Source: Phaeobacter sp. B1627 (GTDB lineage Bacteria > Pseudomonadota > Alphaproteobacteria > Rhodobacterales > Rhodobacteraceae). Taken from it: a stretch of 64,000 nucleotides of DNA. A model generated the notes under the pieces. The model was not told where the DNA came from, made no database searches, and saw only the letters and a list, made by a program, of their open reading frames with translations. Both the position numbers and the translations under genes were made by a program. Positions 16,551 to 24,285 of the stretch are shown here, in pieces (position 1 is the stretch's first letter; the number at the start of each line of letters is the position of its first letter). The stretch is taken from assembly GCF_006265095.1 (NCBI RefSeq), contig NZ_VCNK01000020.1, positions 124,001 to 188,000 of the forward strand. Reading direction: 5' to 3'.

Positions 16551-18050
16551 ATGAAATTTGTGCAACGTGTTGTAAATGATCTGACCAATTGGCTCGGCGT
16601 GATCATGGCCATTGGCCTGACTGTTTTTGCCAGCGCCGCCTGGGCGGAGGACCGTATGGCCCTGGTCGTCGGGAACTCCACATACGGGGCCGTGACGTCA
16701 TTGGACAATCCGGTCCACGATGCGCAGCTTATGGCGCGAACCCTGGAACAGGTCGGGTTTGAAGTGACGTTGCTGACCGATGCAACCCAGGTCGAACTCA
16801 AACGCGCGATTGCCCAGTTCGGGCGGACCCTGCGGGCCAAGGACGAGGCGGCGGTCGGCCTGTTTTATTACGCAGGTCACGGCGTCCAGAGCTTTGGCAA
16901 CAACTACCTCTTGCCGGTCGATGTGACCCTGAGCGATGCCGCTGACCTCGATCTGGTCGCCGTCGAAGCGCAATCTGTCCTGCGGCAAATGGCGTCGGCG
17001 CGCAATGCGACGAACATCGTTATTCTCGATGCGTGCCGAAACAATCCCTTTGTGAGCGTGTCAGAGCTGAACGACAACGGGCTTGCGGAAATGCAGGCTC
17101 CGACCGGAACCTTTCTCGCCTATGCGACAGCGCCGGGTGATGTTGCGCTGGATGGGGCTGAAGGCAACAGCCCATTCACAAACGCCCTCGCGCGGGAGAT
17201 CACCAAGGTCAATGAACCGATTGAGCAGGTGCTGAAACAAGTCCGGCGCTCTGTTCTTGAGGAAACGGATGGACGCCAAACCCCATGGGACAGCTCTTCA
17301 TTGGTGAATGACTTTGTTTTCAACAAGGTTGAAAGCAATCTTGGGGCGGGATCCGATGCGGCAATTGCGGAACGCGAGTTGTGGAATATGGCGCAACAAA
17401 GCCGTGACGCTGTGCAAGTCATGCTGTTCCTGCGGTCCTATGGCGACAGCCCCTATGCCGCTGATGCCCGGGCCCTTCTGGAGGAAATCTCGCAGAGTGC
17501 ACAGTCCGGCGATTCGGCAAATTCCACGCTGTCTGTGACTGATGAAACCGCAATGTTCGAGGCCGCTCTGAACGAGGACGGCGCGGCCGCACTCACGGCG
17601 TATCTGCAGGCCTTTCCGAACGGGCGCTATGTCGAACTCGCTCAGGTAGAGCTCGCGGCCAGACAGACCGATGGCGGAGATGATCCGGACCTGTCCTCAG
17701 CCCCGAATATCGTAGCCAGTTTGCTGGATGCTCCGCTCAGTGAACAAATCGAGGTCGGCCCGATCACATTCGCAAGCAGGCTGGAGTCCGATTTGAGCCA
17801 GGTCAACGGTCTCACCCTCGGCGAATTGGTGCATCAATCTCCGATGTTTCCCCCTGTCGCGGGTCTGCCGGAGGAATACTGGAAAGAACAAAGCTGCAGC
17901 AATTGTCACAACTGGACGCGGGAGGCGTTGTGTACGCAGGCGCGCACGTATCTGACCGCCGACTTGCAGCGTTCGCTGTCGAAACAGCACCCGTTTGGCG
18001 GCGTGATGAAGCAGGCATTGAGAAGCTGGGCCGCCGGGGGCTGCAGCTAG
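16551..18050 (+). CDS. Secreted caspase-like (peptidase C14) protein with CXXCH motif
   Basis: A 499-residue protein. The signal peptide (residues 1-32, ending AAWA) leads to a caspase-fold domain starting RMALVVGNSTYG, with catalytic His110 in YYAGHG and Cys162 in LDACRNNP. The middle (about 265-400) is helical and repeat-like. The C-terminus has CSNCHNW at 449-455, a c-type heme attachment signature, plus Cys462 and Cys498. Family members cleave after basic or acidic residues; the substrate here is unknown. It converges on the DUF4384/ExbBD operon with a 19-base gap. The start lacks a strong ribosome-binding site. Confidence 0.85.
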   Translation: MKFVQRVVNDLTNWLGVIMAIGLTVFASAAWAEDRMALVVGNSTYGAVTSLDNPVHDAQLMARTLEQVGFEVTLLTDATQVELKRAIAQFGRTLRAKDEAAVGLFYYAGHGVQSFGNNYLLPVDVTLSDAADLDLVAVEAQSVLRQMASARNATNIVILDACRNNPFVSVSELNDNGLAEMQAPTGTFLAYATAPGDVALDGAEGNSPFTNALAREITKVNEPIEQVLKQVRRSVLEETDGRQTPWDSSSLVNDFVFNKVESNLGAGSDAAIAERELWNMAQQSRDAVQVMLFLRSYGDSPYAADARALLEEISQSAQSGDSANSTLSVTDETAMFEAALNEDGAAALTAYLQAFPNGRYVELAQVELAARQTDGGDDPDLSSAPNIVASLLDAPLSEQIEVGPITFASRLESDLSQVNGLTLGELVHQSPMFPPVAGLPEEYWKEQSCSNCHNWTREALCTQARTYLTADLQRSLSKQHPFGGVMKQALRSWAAGGCS

Positions 18051-18069
18051 TTCGCAGCGCAGGTGGCCG

Positions 18070-19638
18070 TCAGGGTGCGTGTGTTGTGACGAGGAAGTAG
18101 ACCCATTCTCCCTTGAAATCAGGATGTTTGCTGCGCGCCTCATGGACGGCGTTCTTCAATTCCAGGAGATAGGGCGCAGCACCTTCCTGAAGCGGGCGTG
18201 TGTCGCGATCGGGAAACAGGGGGTGAGATGCCGCAAAGGCGACGGCGATCTCCTGCCCGTAGGGCGGCCCGACCGTTATCATCAAGCCGCGGTCGCTGGC
18301 GTCTTTTGCGCCCACCCGAAACCCGGACATCGGCGGCACTTTTGCAAGGTCTACATGCGCATTTGGCAACAGATGCAGAACCGATCCGCCTGCGTCGAAA
18401 TAATCGACATAAACGTAGGCCGGGTAGTCGGGCGCGGTCAGGTCAAAGAACAGCTGATCCCCGCCCGCGTAGTTCAGCACCCTGGCATGCGTATCGTCGC
18501 CGACCAGAAGCGGGTTGGTGATCTGGTCGGTGCTCTGCGGCAGACCCACATCCGAGATACCGGCCAGCGCACCACATTGAGGTTGCGGCAGCAGTCGCAT
18601 TTCATCCTGCAGAACAATATCCTGACCCATTTCCGTTTGCAGCGCGGCAAGCACCGGCGCGCGCATGCTGTCCTCGGGAAGGTGACCACGCAGCTCCAGG
18701 CTGGCGGTTTCGGGATCAAAAGAAAGCTGGACACGTGCGCAGGGAATGGCGGACAGCAGCTCCGCCAGCCCGTCCCGAAGCGCTGCACCTGCGGACCCGG
18801 GATCTTGAAATTGCTGAAACACGGCAAGGGACTGCGGGTCCACGTCTGAGGCATTCGTCGCCGGAAAGGCAAGACTGGCACGAATTGACGGTGCCGCGGG
18901 GGGAGCTGCGGTCATACTGCTGGTGACGTCTTCTGTGGAGGACGTAGTCAACGGGACTGCTGGCGGGTCTGTTTCCGCTAGCGGCCGGGCGGTGGTCTCT
19001 TGCGGGGGGATATTGCGCGGATCAGACGCCTGAACCGATAGGATGCTGGTGGACGGCAGCCGCAATGGGGATGTCAGTGGTGTGTTGCGCGCCGCAACCT
19101 CTGCGAGGGGTCGCGAGACGCTGGCAGCAACCGGAGCCACGGCGACACCGACGGGTACAGCGGTCTGCAATTGCTCAGTTGCCGGCGCCTGAACCTCATT
19201 TGCCTTTGCAGCCGGGCCCTCCACCAAGGCGACTGGCGCGCGTTCCGGAGAGAGGCGCCGGGCGACAGCGGGCACCACATCGGTAGCGTCAATGGGCGCG
19301 GCGCTGCCGGATGCGGTCGCGATGCGCTCATTTTCAGCCGGAACGGACTTGGCCGAGGATTGCCGGACTGCGCTGCTCGCTACCGGTTCTGATGTTCCTT
19401 CAGCCGGAGGCAAATCCGTGGCGTCGGCATTTGCCTCAGCGGCGTCACTGGTCGGAACAGATTGCGAGGACACTTGAAATTCGCTTTGCGGCCGATCGTG
19501 ATCCTGAATTTCCTGCGGCCGCAGGCTGACAATCACACATGCCACAAGGCCGATATTCACCAATAGGGAGCCAGTTGCGCCGAGCCCCCATGATGCGGCG
19601 CCGACACGGGATCCGATGCGCTCTTCGGCAAAGGTCAC
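18070..19638 (-). CDS. TonB-like membrane-anchored DUF4384 protein
   Basis: A 522-residue protein. One membrane helix near residues 20-40 (LLVNIGLVACVIVSL) is followed by a long Ala/Pro/Ser/Thr/Val-rich periplasmic linker to about residue 260, as in TonB/TolA. A C-terminal domain (about 350-522) contains YPAYVYVDYFDAGGSVLHLLPN and EWVYFLVTT, resembling DUF4384. The start overlaps the stop of the upstream ExbD gene by four bases. It is encoded with one ExbB and two ExbD proteins, so it probably is the energy-transducing arm of that motor. A similar VFHLLPN block is present in the PpkA C-terminus at 50618-52804. Confidence 0.75.
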   Translation of the reverse strand: MTFAEERIGSRVGAASWGLGATGSLLVNIGLVACVIVSLRPQEIQDHDRPQSEFQVSSQSVPTSDAAEANADATDLPPAEGTSEPVASSAVRQSSAKSVPAENERIATASGSAAPIDATDVVPAVARRLSPERAPVALVEGPAAKANEVQAPATEQLQTAVPVGVAVAPVAASVSRPLAEVAARNTPLTSPLRLPSTSILSVQASDPRNIPPQETTARPLAETDPPAVPLTTSSTEDVTSSMTAAPPAAPSIRASLAFPATNASDVDPQSLAVFQQFQDPGSAGAALRDGLAELLSAIPCARVQLSFDPETASLELRGHLPEDSMRAPVLAALQTEMGQDIVLQDEMRLLPQPQCGALAGISDVGLPQSTDQITNPLLVGDDTHARVLNYAGGDQLFFDLTAPDYPAYVYVDYFDAGGSVLHLLPNAHVDLAKVPPMSGFRVGAKDASDRGLMITVGPPYGQEIAVAFAASHPLFPDRDTRPLQEGAAPYLLELKNAVHEARSKHPDFKGEWVYFLVTTHAP

Positions 19639-20048
19639 GGCGAGGCCCTCTCGCCCGGGGTCACGATGAAAACAATATCGTCAAACCCGATCTCTTCGGC
19701 CAGGGATACCAACGGCAAAACGGTCCGCAATTCTGCGTCTTGATGGGCGTTGATCCGCAGGCGGATATCACTGTTCCCCTCATGCCGGTGACGGAGCGCG
19801 GTCTCTAGCACGTTGAGAGCCAGAAGAGTGCCATCCAGCGCCAAATCGCCCTCGTCGGAGACAGACAGGGTCACGCCGCCAGCCGGCAGATCCTGGCCGG
19901 TCTGAGCCTCGGGCGGGGACACCTCGAACGGGGCCGTTGCATCCATCCGTCCAATCAGCATGAAAAACACCAAAAGGAAAAAGACAACGTCAATCAGCGC
20001 GGTAATCGGCTCGCCGATGGTGCCTCGCGCGGGTCGCCGGATCTTCAT
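19635..20048 (-). CDS. ExbD/TolR-type biopolymer transport protein (second copy)
   Basis: A 137-residue protein with a short basic N-terminus, one membrane helix containing the proton-pathway aspartate Asp20 (ITALIDVVFFLLVFFM) and a periplasmic alpha/beta domain. It overlaps both neighbours by four bases, so it is translationally coupled within the operon. With ExbB it would form the ion-driven stator unit. Confidence 0.87.
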   Translation of the reverse strand: MKIRRPARGTIGEPITALIDVVFFLLVFFMLIGRMDATAPFEVSPPEAQTGQDLPAGGVTLSVSDEGDLALDGTLLALNVLETALRHRHEGNSDIRLRINAHQDAELRTVLPLVSLAEEIGFDDIVFIVTPGERASP

Positions 20049-20461
20049 GGCCTGCCCTCGAGCCGCAACACTCGCAACCTCTGGACATTCGCTTGCGCCG
20101 ACACATCCAACACAGTCATCAAAGCCTGCGTGCGCGCTGTCCCGGCGGGCAGGATCAGGATCTGGGTCAGGGGGTCATCGGCAAGGGCCTGTGACACTTC
20201 CTGCCGCAGCTCATCCGGCGACAGGTCACGCCCACGAAGTCCAATTTGCCCGTTGCTGCCAAGACGGATCATGATCGTGCTGCCGGCGGGGGCGTCTGCT
20301 GATCTGACGGCGTCCGGGGTTTGCGGGCTCCTGGCGGGGATCATGTCGAGATTGAGATAGCTCGATGTTACCATGAAGAACACGAGCAAAATCAGAAGCA
20401 CATCGATCATTGGAACCAGCGAAATGAGACCGGGGGCTGGGGCGGGGCGCGTAAGTTTCAT
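20045..20461 (-). CDS. ExbD/TolR-type biopolymer transport protein (first copy)
   Basis: A 138-residue protein with the canonical single helix LVPMIDVLLILLVFFMV carrying Asp20, followed by a periplasmic domain. Four-base overlaps join it to the ExbB gene upstream and the second ExbD gene downstream. The two ExbD copies differ clearly in sequence, which suggests a heteromeric stator rather than a recent duplication. Confidence 0.87.
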   Translation of the reverse strand: MKLTRPAPAPGLISLVPMIDVLLILLVFFMVTSSYLNLDMIPARSPQTPDAVRSADAPAGSTIMIRLGSNGQIGLRGRDLSPDELRQEVSQALADDPLTQILILPAGTARTQALMTVLDVSAQANVQRLRVLRLEGRP

Positions 20462-21108
20462 GATGTCCTGGCGTGCCCTGCCCCTTCAGTTTCCCGGGCG
20501 GCTTCCTCCGCCAGCATCAGCTGGCCCACCGCGGTTTCGATGCTCTGGGCTGCGCGTTCGATGCGGGCAGAAAACAACCCGGCCGCGATCGCCGCCGGGA
20601 TTGCGACCAGCAGCCCGGCGGCCGTCGTCAGGAGCGCTTGCCAGATACCGCCGGCGAGGATCGACGCATTGGCAGCCCCCTCAGCGAGTTCCAGCTCCTG
20701 AAAGCTCTGGATCATGCCCAGCACGGTACCAAGGAGGCCAAGAAGCGGAGAGACCATCGCGGTGATCTCCAGCAGTCGGATGCGGTGGTGCATTGCAGAC
20801 AGCTCGGCACTGCCGCGGCGCTCTATCTCAGAGTCCAGCAAAGCCGGGCGCAGACCATCCGACAGGCCATTCATCGCGAAGCCCAGAACGCGATCAGCGG
20901 GTGATTGACCGGAGACCAGACCGATCGCATCCTTGCGGTTTGCCTGTTGCCACATCCGGATCGCCTTGGCTCGATCCTCGGCACCGGACAAAACAGGCCA
21001 AAGCTCAATCCATTTTACGATGATAACGGTGAGCGAAATCAGGGACAGAACAGCAAGCGCAACCAGGATCGGCCCGCCGGTTCCAACGGTTTCGATGAGT
21101 TGGCCCAT
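20458..21108 (-). CDS. MotA/TolQ/ExbB proton channel family protein
   Basis: A 216-residue inner-membrane protein with three hydrophobic helices (about 14-36, 115-135 and 157-180) and the family core GLLGTVLGMIQSFQELE plus GIWQALLTTAAGLLVAIPA. It is the first membrane gene of a coupled operon with two ExbD proteins and a TonB-like protein, separated from a small secreted protein by three bases. Motors of this class energise outer-membrane processes with the proton gradient. Confidence 0.88.
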   Translation of the reverse strand: MGQLIETVGTGGPILVALAVLSLISLTVIIVKWIELWPVLSGAEDRAKAIRMWQQANRKDAIGLVSGQSPADRVLGFAMNGLSDGLRPALLDSEIERRGSAELSAMHHRIRLLEITAMVSPLLGLLGTVLGMIQSFQELELAEGAANASILAGGIWQALLTTAAGLLVAIPAAIAAGLFSARIERAAQSIETAVGQLMLAEEAARETEGAGHARTS

Positions 21109-21111
21109 TGC

Positions 21112-21534
21112 CTATTTCACCAGCCGAGCCGCTGCCCGCGAGGAGAGATCCAAAATCGCGTAACAATCGATCTCATCTTCATTCTGCGGCTGGCAGGATG
21201 TCATGTCATGAAGCAGGATTTCAGAAATATTTGCGCAGGAGAGTTCGGGGATTTCGAACAGCTTGAGGGTCGTGCGCGAAATCGGCAAAGGCGCGGCATC
21301 AATGGATAAAAGCCGGTCGATGACCCCTTGTCCGTCGAGAACCGCCAGCGACATTTCAAAACCCGAGAAGCTTTTGCCGGACTCGTTTCGGAACAGGAAA
21401 AATGCCCGGCAACCGCCCCCTTCTATTTCTTCTGTCTTGTTCAGTTCGACCCCCAGCCGTCCTTCTGCGGCCAGAACGGGGAGGGCAAAAAAAATGGCAG
21501 CGACAATCGCCAGGGAATTCTTGATCAATCTCAT
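21112..21534 (-). CDS. Small secreted protein of unknown function, ExbB-associated
   Basis: A 140-residue protein with a signal peptide (MRLIKNSLAIVAAIFFALP, cleavage near VLAAE) and four cysteines in the mature part (GGGCRAFFLF, PELSCANI, MTSCQP, IDCYAIL). I chose the ATG at 21534 because GGAG lies nine bases upstream. I recall similar proteins beside ExbB genes in other Rhodobacterales, but know no function. It may be a periplasmic partner of the motor. Confidence 0.72.
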   Translation of the reverse strand: MRLIKNSLAIVAAIFFALPVLAAEGRLGVELNKTEEIEGGGCRAFFLFRNESGKSFSGFEMSLAVLDGQGVIDRLLSIDAAPLPISRTTLKLFEIPELSCANISEILLHDMTSCQPQNEDEIDCYAILDLSSRAAARLVK

Positions 21535-21596
21535 TCGTGTTCTCCGATTGTGACAGCGACCGGATCTCATGCCGTGGCCGGACCCCGTCTTGCGCC

Positions 21597-22442
21597 TCAG
21601 ACGATGGCCCCAAGAGCCTTTTCGATACGATCCATAACCAACCGTGCTTTGTCGTAGTCCTTGTGTTTCAATAGCCGTGCAGCGACATGCACGGCACGGT
21701 CGAGTTTGCTGCGTTTGCTGCCAGGCGCACGGACGATAGACGCGCGCAGTTTCTTGGCGCGATTGACGTCGGCGCCAAGGGTCCGCGTTTTCCGCGACCG
21801 GTCAGACCGCTTCATGCTGGCGTCAGCGCTCTCCCGGTCTGCCCCTATGCGGGCAACGGCCTGTTCGATCACCGTGAGCAATGTCTGAGCCTCTTCCAAT
21901 CGCCCCTCATTGATCTGAGCGAGCGATTTTGACAGGCCGCGTTTCAACTTGCGTTCCAGAGGTCCGGGCGCCCGGGCGATCCTGGGTTTGATGCGCTTGG
22001 CGCGCGCCAGCAGAGGCTGAACAAGTTTCGGATCGATGCCGGTCGAGTTCACTTCGTCGAGCGTCGTGACGCCATCATCATTACTTGCTTTTTCCGGCTT
22101 CAGACTGTCCAGAAGGTTGCCGCCGTCATCGCGGAACAAGACATTTACCTTGGGTTTGTTCGCCCGTAAAAACCGTTTGAGGCTGGCTATCGCTTTTGCG
22201 GGCGCTTGCTCGCAGGTCATTTCCATCTCGTCCGAACGGACCACAAAGGTGCCCCAGGCCATCGGAGGACGCCCGCCACCGGACTTGAGGTGGGGACGCA
22301 ACTGTTCAGGTTTGTTGCCGGGCTGAATCATCAGCAATGGATCATTCTTGGCGTCCATACAGAAGGCAAAGCTGGTTCTTCGCTTGGCTCCTTCGCGCAC
22401 CAGGGTGCGGACGTCGCTGCCTTCAATGCGCGTCGGTTTCAC
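21597..22442 (-). CDS. Hypothetical lysine/arginine-rich helical protein with an internal duplication
   Basis: A 281-residue cytosolic-looking protein. GTG at 22442 is preferred, with GGGGGGAGGG ending six bases upstream; an in-frame TTG six codons earlier overlaps that site. The C-terminal half contains two related helical units of about 55 residues, one with RAKRIKPRIARAPGPLERKL and one with RAKKLRASIVRAPGSKRSKL, each followed by an EAQTLL/KARLVM helix. The N-terminal third has a beta-rich block (TSFAFCMDAKNDPLLMI). It heads the ExbBD operon and is divergent from tssA. Family not recognised. Confidence 0.65.
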   Translation of the reverse strand: MKPTRIEGSDVRTLVREGAKRRTSFAFCMDAKNDPLLMIQPGNKPEQLRPHLKSGGGRPPMAWGTFVVRSDEMEMTCEQAPAKAIASLKRFLRANKPKVNVLFRDDGGNLLDSLKPEKASNDDGVTTLDEVNSTGIDPKLVQPLLARAKRIKPRIARAPGPLERKLKRGLSKSLAQINEGRLEEAQTLLTVIEQAVARIGADRESADASMKRSDRSRKTRTLGADVNRAKKLRASIVRAPGSKRSKLDRAVHVAARLLKHKDYDKARLVMDRIEKALGAIV

Positions 22443-22613
22443 GGGTGACCCTCCCCCCAATAGAGCAAAACAATTGACATTGAGAATTCGATAAGGCTGA
22501 CTTTAGGTCAAGTTATTGTTTTGTTGCTCGGTATTATTCGTTGCGGCATGCGCGTGAATCCGTCACTATTCCGAAAGAACAAAAAACGCTGTGTCGAGGG
22601 GGGTTAGGGCAAA
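22443..22613. promoter_or_regulatory. Divergent promoter region, T6SS operon versus ExbBD operon
   Basis: 171 AT-rich bases between the divergent start codons of the 281-residue protein and TssA. It must hold the promoter of the large rightward secretion operon. I looked for a sigma-54 element (GG-N10-GC) and found no exact match; no other operator is clear. Confidence 0.4.
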
Positions 22614-23672
22614 ATGGATGTGACAATCCTCTTGCAAGCAAAAGGTGAAGGTTCGCCAAGCGGGTCGGATCCTGAGTATGATCCCGAGTTCATTGCGATG
22701 GCGCTTGCTTCACAGCCCGGCGAGGAAACAGTGATCGGAGATCAGGTCACTCCTGCGACAGATCCCGACTACCGCGAGGTGCAGGCCAGGGCCCTTTCTG
22801 TCCTTGAACGGGCGCATGACCTGCGTGCCTCTGTCTTTCTCGCGGATGCCATCCTTCATTCCGAAGGTGTGACCGGCTTTGCCGAGGTCACCACTCTGAT
22901 TCGTGGCATGCTGGAGGATTTTTGGGACACCTGTCATCCGATGTTGGACGAAGATGATGGTGACCCCACGATGCGGGTGAATGCGGTTCAGGACCTCTGT
23001 GGCCAAGCTGACGGGATGGGGGGGGCCTCTCCCACGTTTCGGTCGTTGCGTCGTGTCGCGCTGACCGACAGTCGTGGGTTTGGCCGATTTTCCATGCGCG
23101 ATATTGAAATCGCAGAGGGCATTCTGTCGGCGCCGGAGGGCATGGATCATATTCCGGATACCTCCACGATTGGGGCAGCCTTCCAAGACACTGATGATGA
23201 AATCCTGGCAAGTCGTTTGGCAGCGTTAGAGACACTTCAGGAGAATATTCGCGCTATTGCCGGTGTTTTCGACGAGAAAATCCCCGGCCAAGGCCCGGAT
23301 CTGGATGCGCTGCTGAAGCTGCTGCGGCAAATGACGCAAAAAATGCGCTCTTATGGTAGTATGGAGGAACCAGAGGGTGATGCTGAGTCTGGGGATGATG
23401 GGGATGGGGGAAGTCCTGAACCATCAGTTTCTGGCGCGCGCGGCGTCGCTCCGGGCGGTGTTGGCAGCATTAACTCGCCAACAGATGTGGCAAATACGAT
23501 TGACCGCATCATTGCGTATTACAAACGGGAGGAGCCTTCGAGCCCGGTCCCTCTGTTGCTGGAGCGCGCAAAGCGATTGGTTGGAGCGGATTTCCTGACC
23601 ATAATAAACGATATGGCACCACGCGGTTTGGAAAATGTGAACCTCGTCGGTGGCATCGAAGAAGAAGATTGA
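22614..23672 (+). CDS. tssA: Type VI secretion protein TssA (ImpA family)
   Basis: A 352-residue protein with the ImpA N-terminal region: SGSDPEYDPEFIAM, then ADAILHSEGVTGFAEVTTLIRGMLEDFWDTCHPMLDEDDGD (read in segments). The C-terminus contains TIDRIIAYYKREEPSSPVPLLLERAKRLV, the closing block of short TssA proteins. TssA organises baseplate docking and sheath polymerisation. It is the first gene of the secretion operon, with AGGG close before the ATG. Confidence 0.92.
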   Translation: MDVTILLQAKGEGSPSGSDPEYDPEFIAMALASQPGEETVIGDQVTPATDPDYREVQARALSVLERAHDLRASVFLADAILHSEGVTGFAEVTTLIRGMLEDFWDTCHPMLDEDDGDPTMRVNAVQDLCGQADGMGGASPTFRSLRRVALTDSRGFGRFSMRDIEIAEGILSAPEGMDHIPDTSTIGAAFQDTDDEILASRLAALETLQENIRAIAGVFDEKIPGQGPDLDALLKLLRQMTQKMRSYGSMEEPEGDAESGDDGDGGSPEPSVSGARGVAPGGVGSINSPTDVANTIDRIIAYYKREEPSSPVPLLLERAKRLVGADFLTIINDMAPRGLENVNLVGGIEEED

Positions 23673-23750
23673 TTGAAACTTAATTTCCGGGTTGGCGCGA
23701 CGGAATATCTATCCAGTGCTGTACAAAAAGTGACGAGCGAGGAGGCCTAG

Positions 23751-24266
23751 ATGGCAGACAGTTCACAGAAGTTCATTGCGCGTAATCGCGCGCCGCGAGT
23801 TCAGATCGAATATGATGTGGAACTTTACGGTGCCGAGAAAAAGGTTCAATTACCGTTCGTTATGGGTGTCATGAGTGACCTCGTCGGCAAATCCGAAGTG
23901 GAACAGCCAGCGATTGCGGACCGTAAATTTCTCGAAATTGATGTCGATAACTTTGATGACCGGATGAAGTCGATGGCGCCTCGGGCGGCCTTCACGGTTC
24001 CAAATACGCTGACCGGTGAAGGCAACCTGGCGGTCGATATTACGTTTGAGAGCATGGACGATTTCAAGCCCGCTGCCATCGCTGCAAAAGTAGAACCTTT
24101 GCGCGAGCTACTTGAAGCGCGGACACAGCTTTCCAATCTAATGACCTATATGGACGGCAAGACAGGCGCCGAGGATCTTATTTCAAAGATCATTCAAGAC
24201 CCGAGCCTGCTCAAGACTTTGGCCGCGCAGCCCGCCCCCGGTGGTGCTGACGATGCTGGCGAATAG
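23751..24266 (+). CDS. tssB: Type VI sheath small subunit TssB (VipA)
   Basis: A 171-residue protein with the conserved VipA start SSQKFIARNRAPRVQIEYDV and the MGVMSDLVG and LAVDITFESMDDF blocks. TssB pairs with TssC to build the contractile sheath recycled by ClpV. A strong GAGGAGG site precedes the ATG. Its first 40 residues are nearly identical to those of the fusion protein encoded at 34407-38273, so the window encodes two TssB domains. Confidence 0.95.
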   Translation: MADSSQKFIARNRAPRVQIEYDVELYGAEKKVQLPFVMGVMSDLVGKSEVEQPAIADRKFLEIDVDNFDDRMKSMAPRAAFTVPNTLTGEGNLAVDITFESMDDFKPAAIAAKVEPLRELLEARTQLSNLMTYMDGKTGAEDLISKIIQDPSLLKTLAAQPAPGGADDAGE

Positions 24267-24285
24267 ATTTTAGGGAGGGATAAAA

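Noticed and set aside
22500-22600. Sigma-54 promoter before tssA
   Set aside because: The best GG...GC pair (near 22531) has 11 instead of 10 intervening bases, and the flanking consensus is poor.
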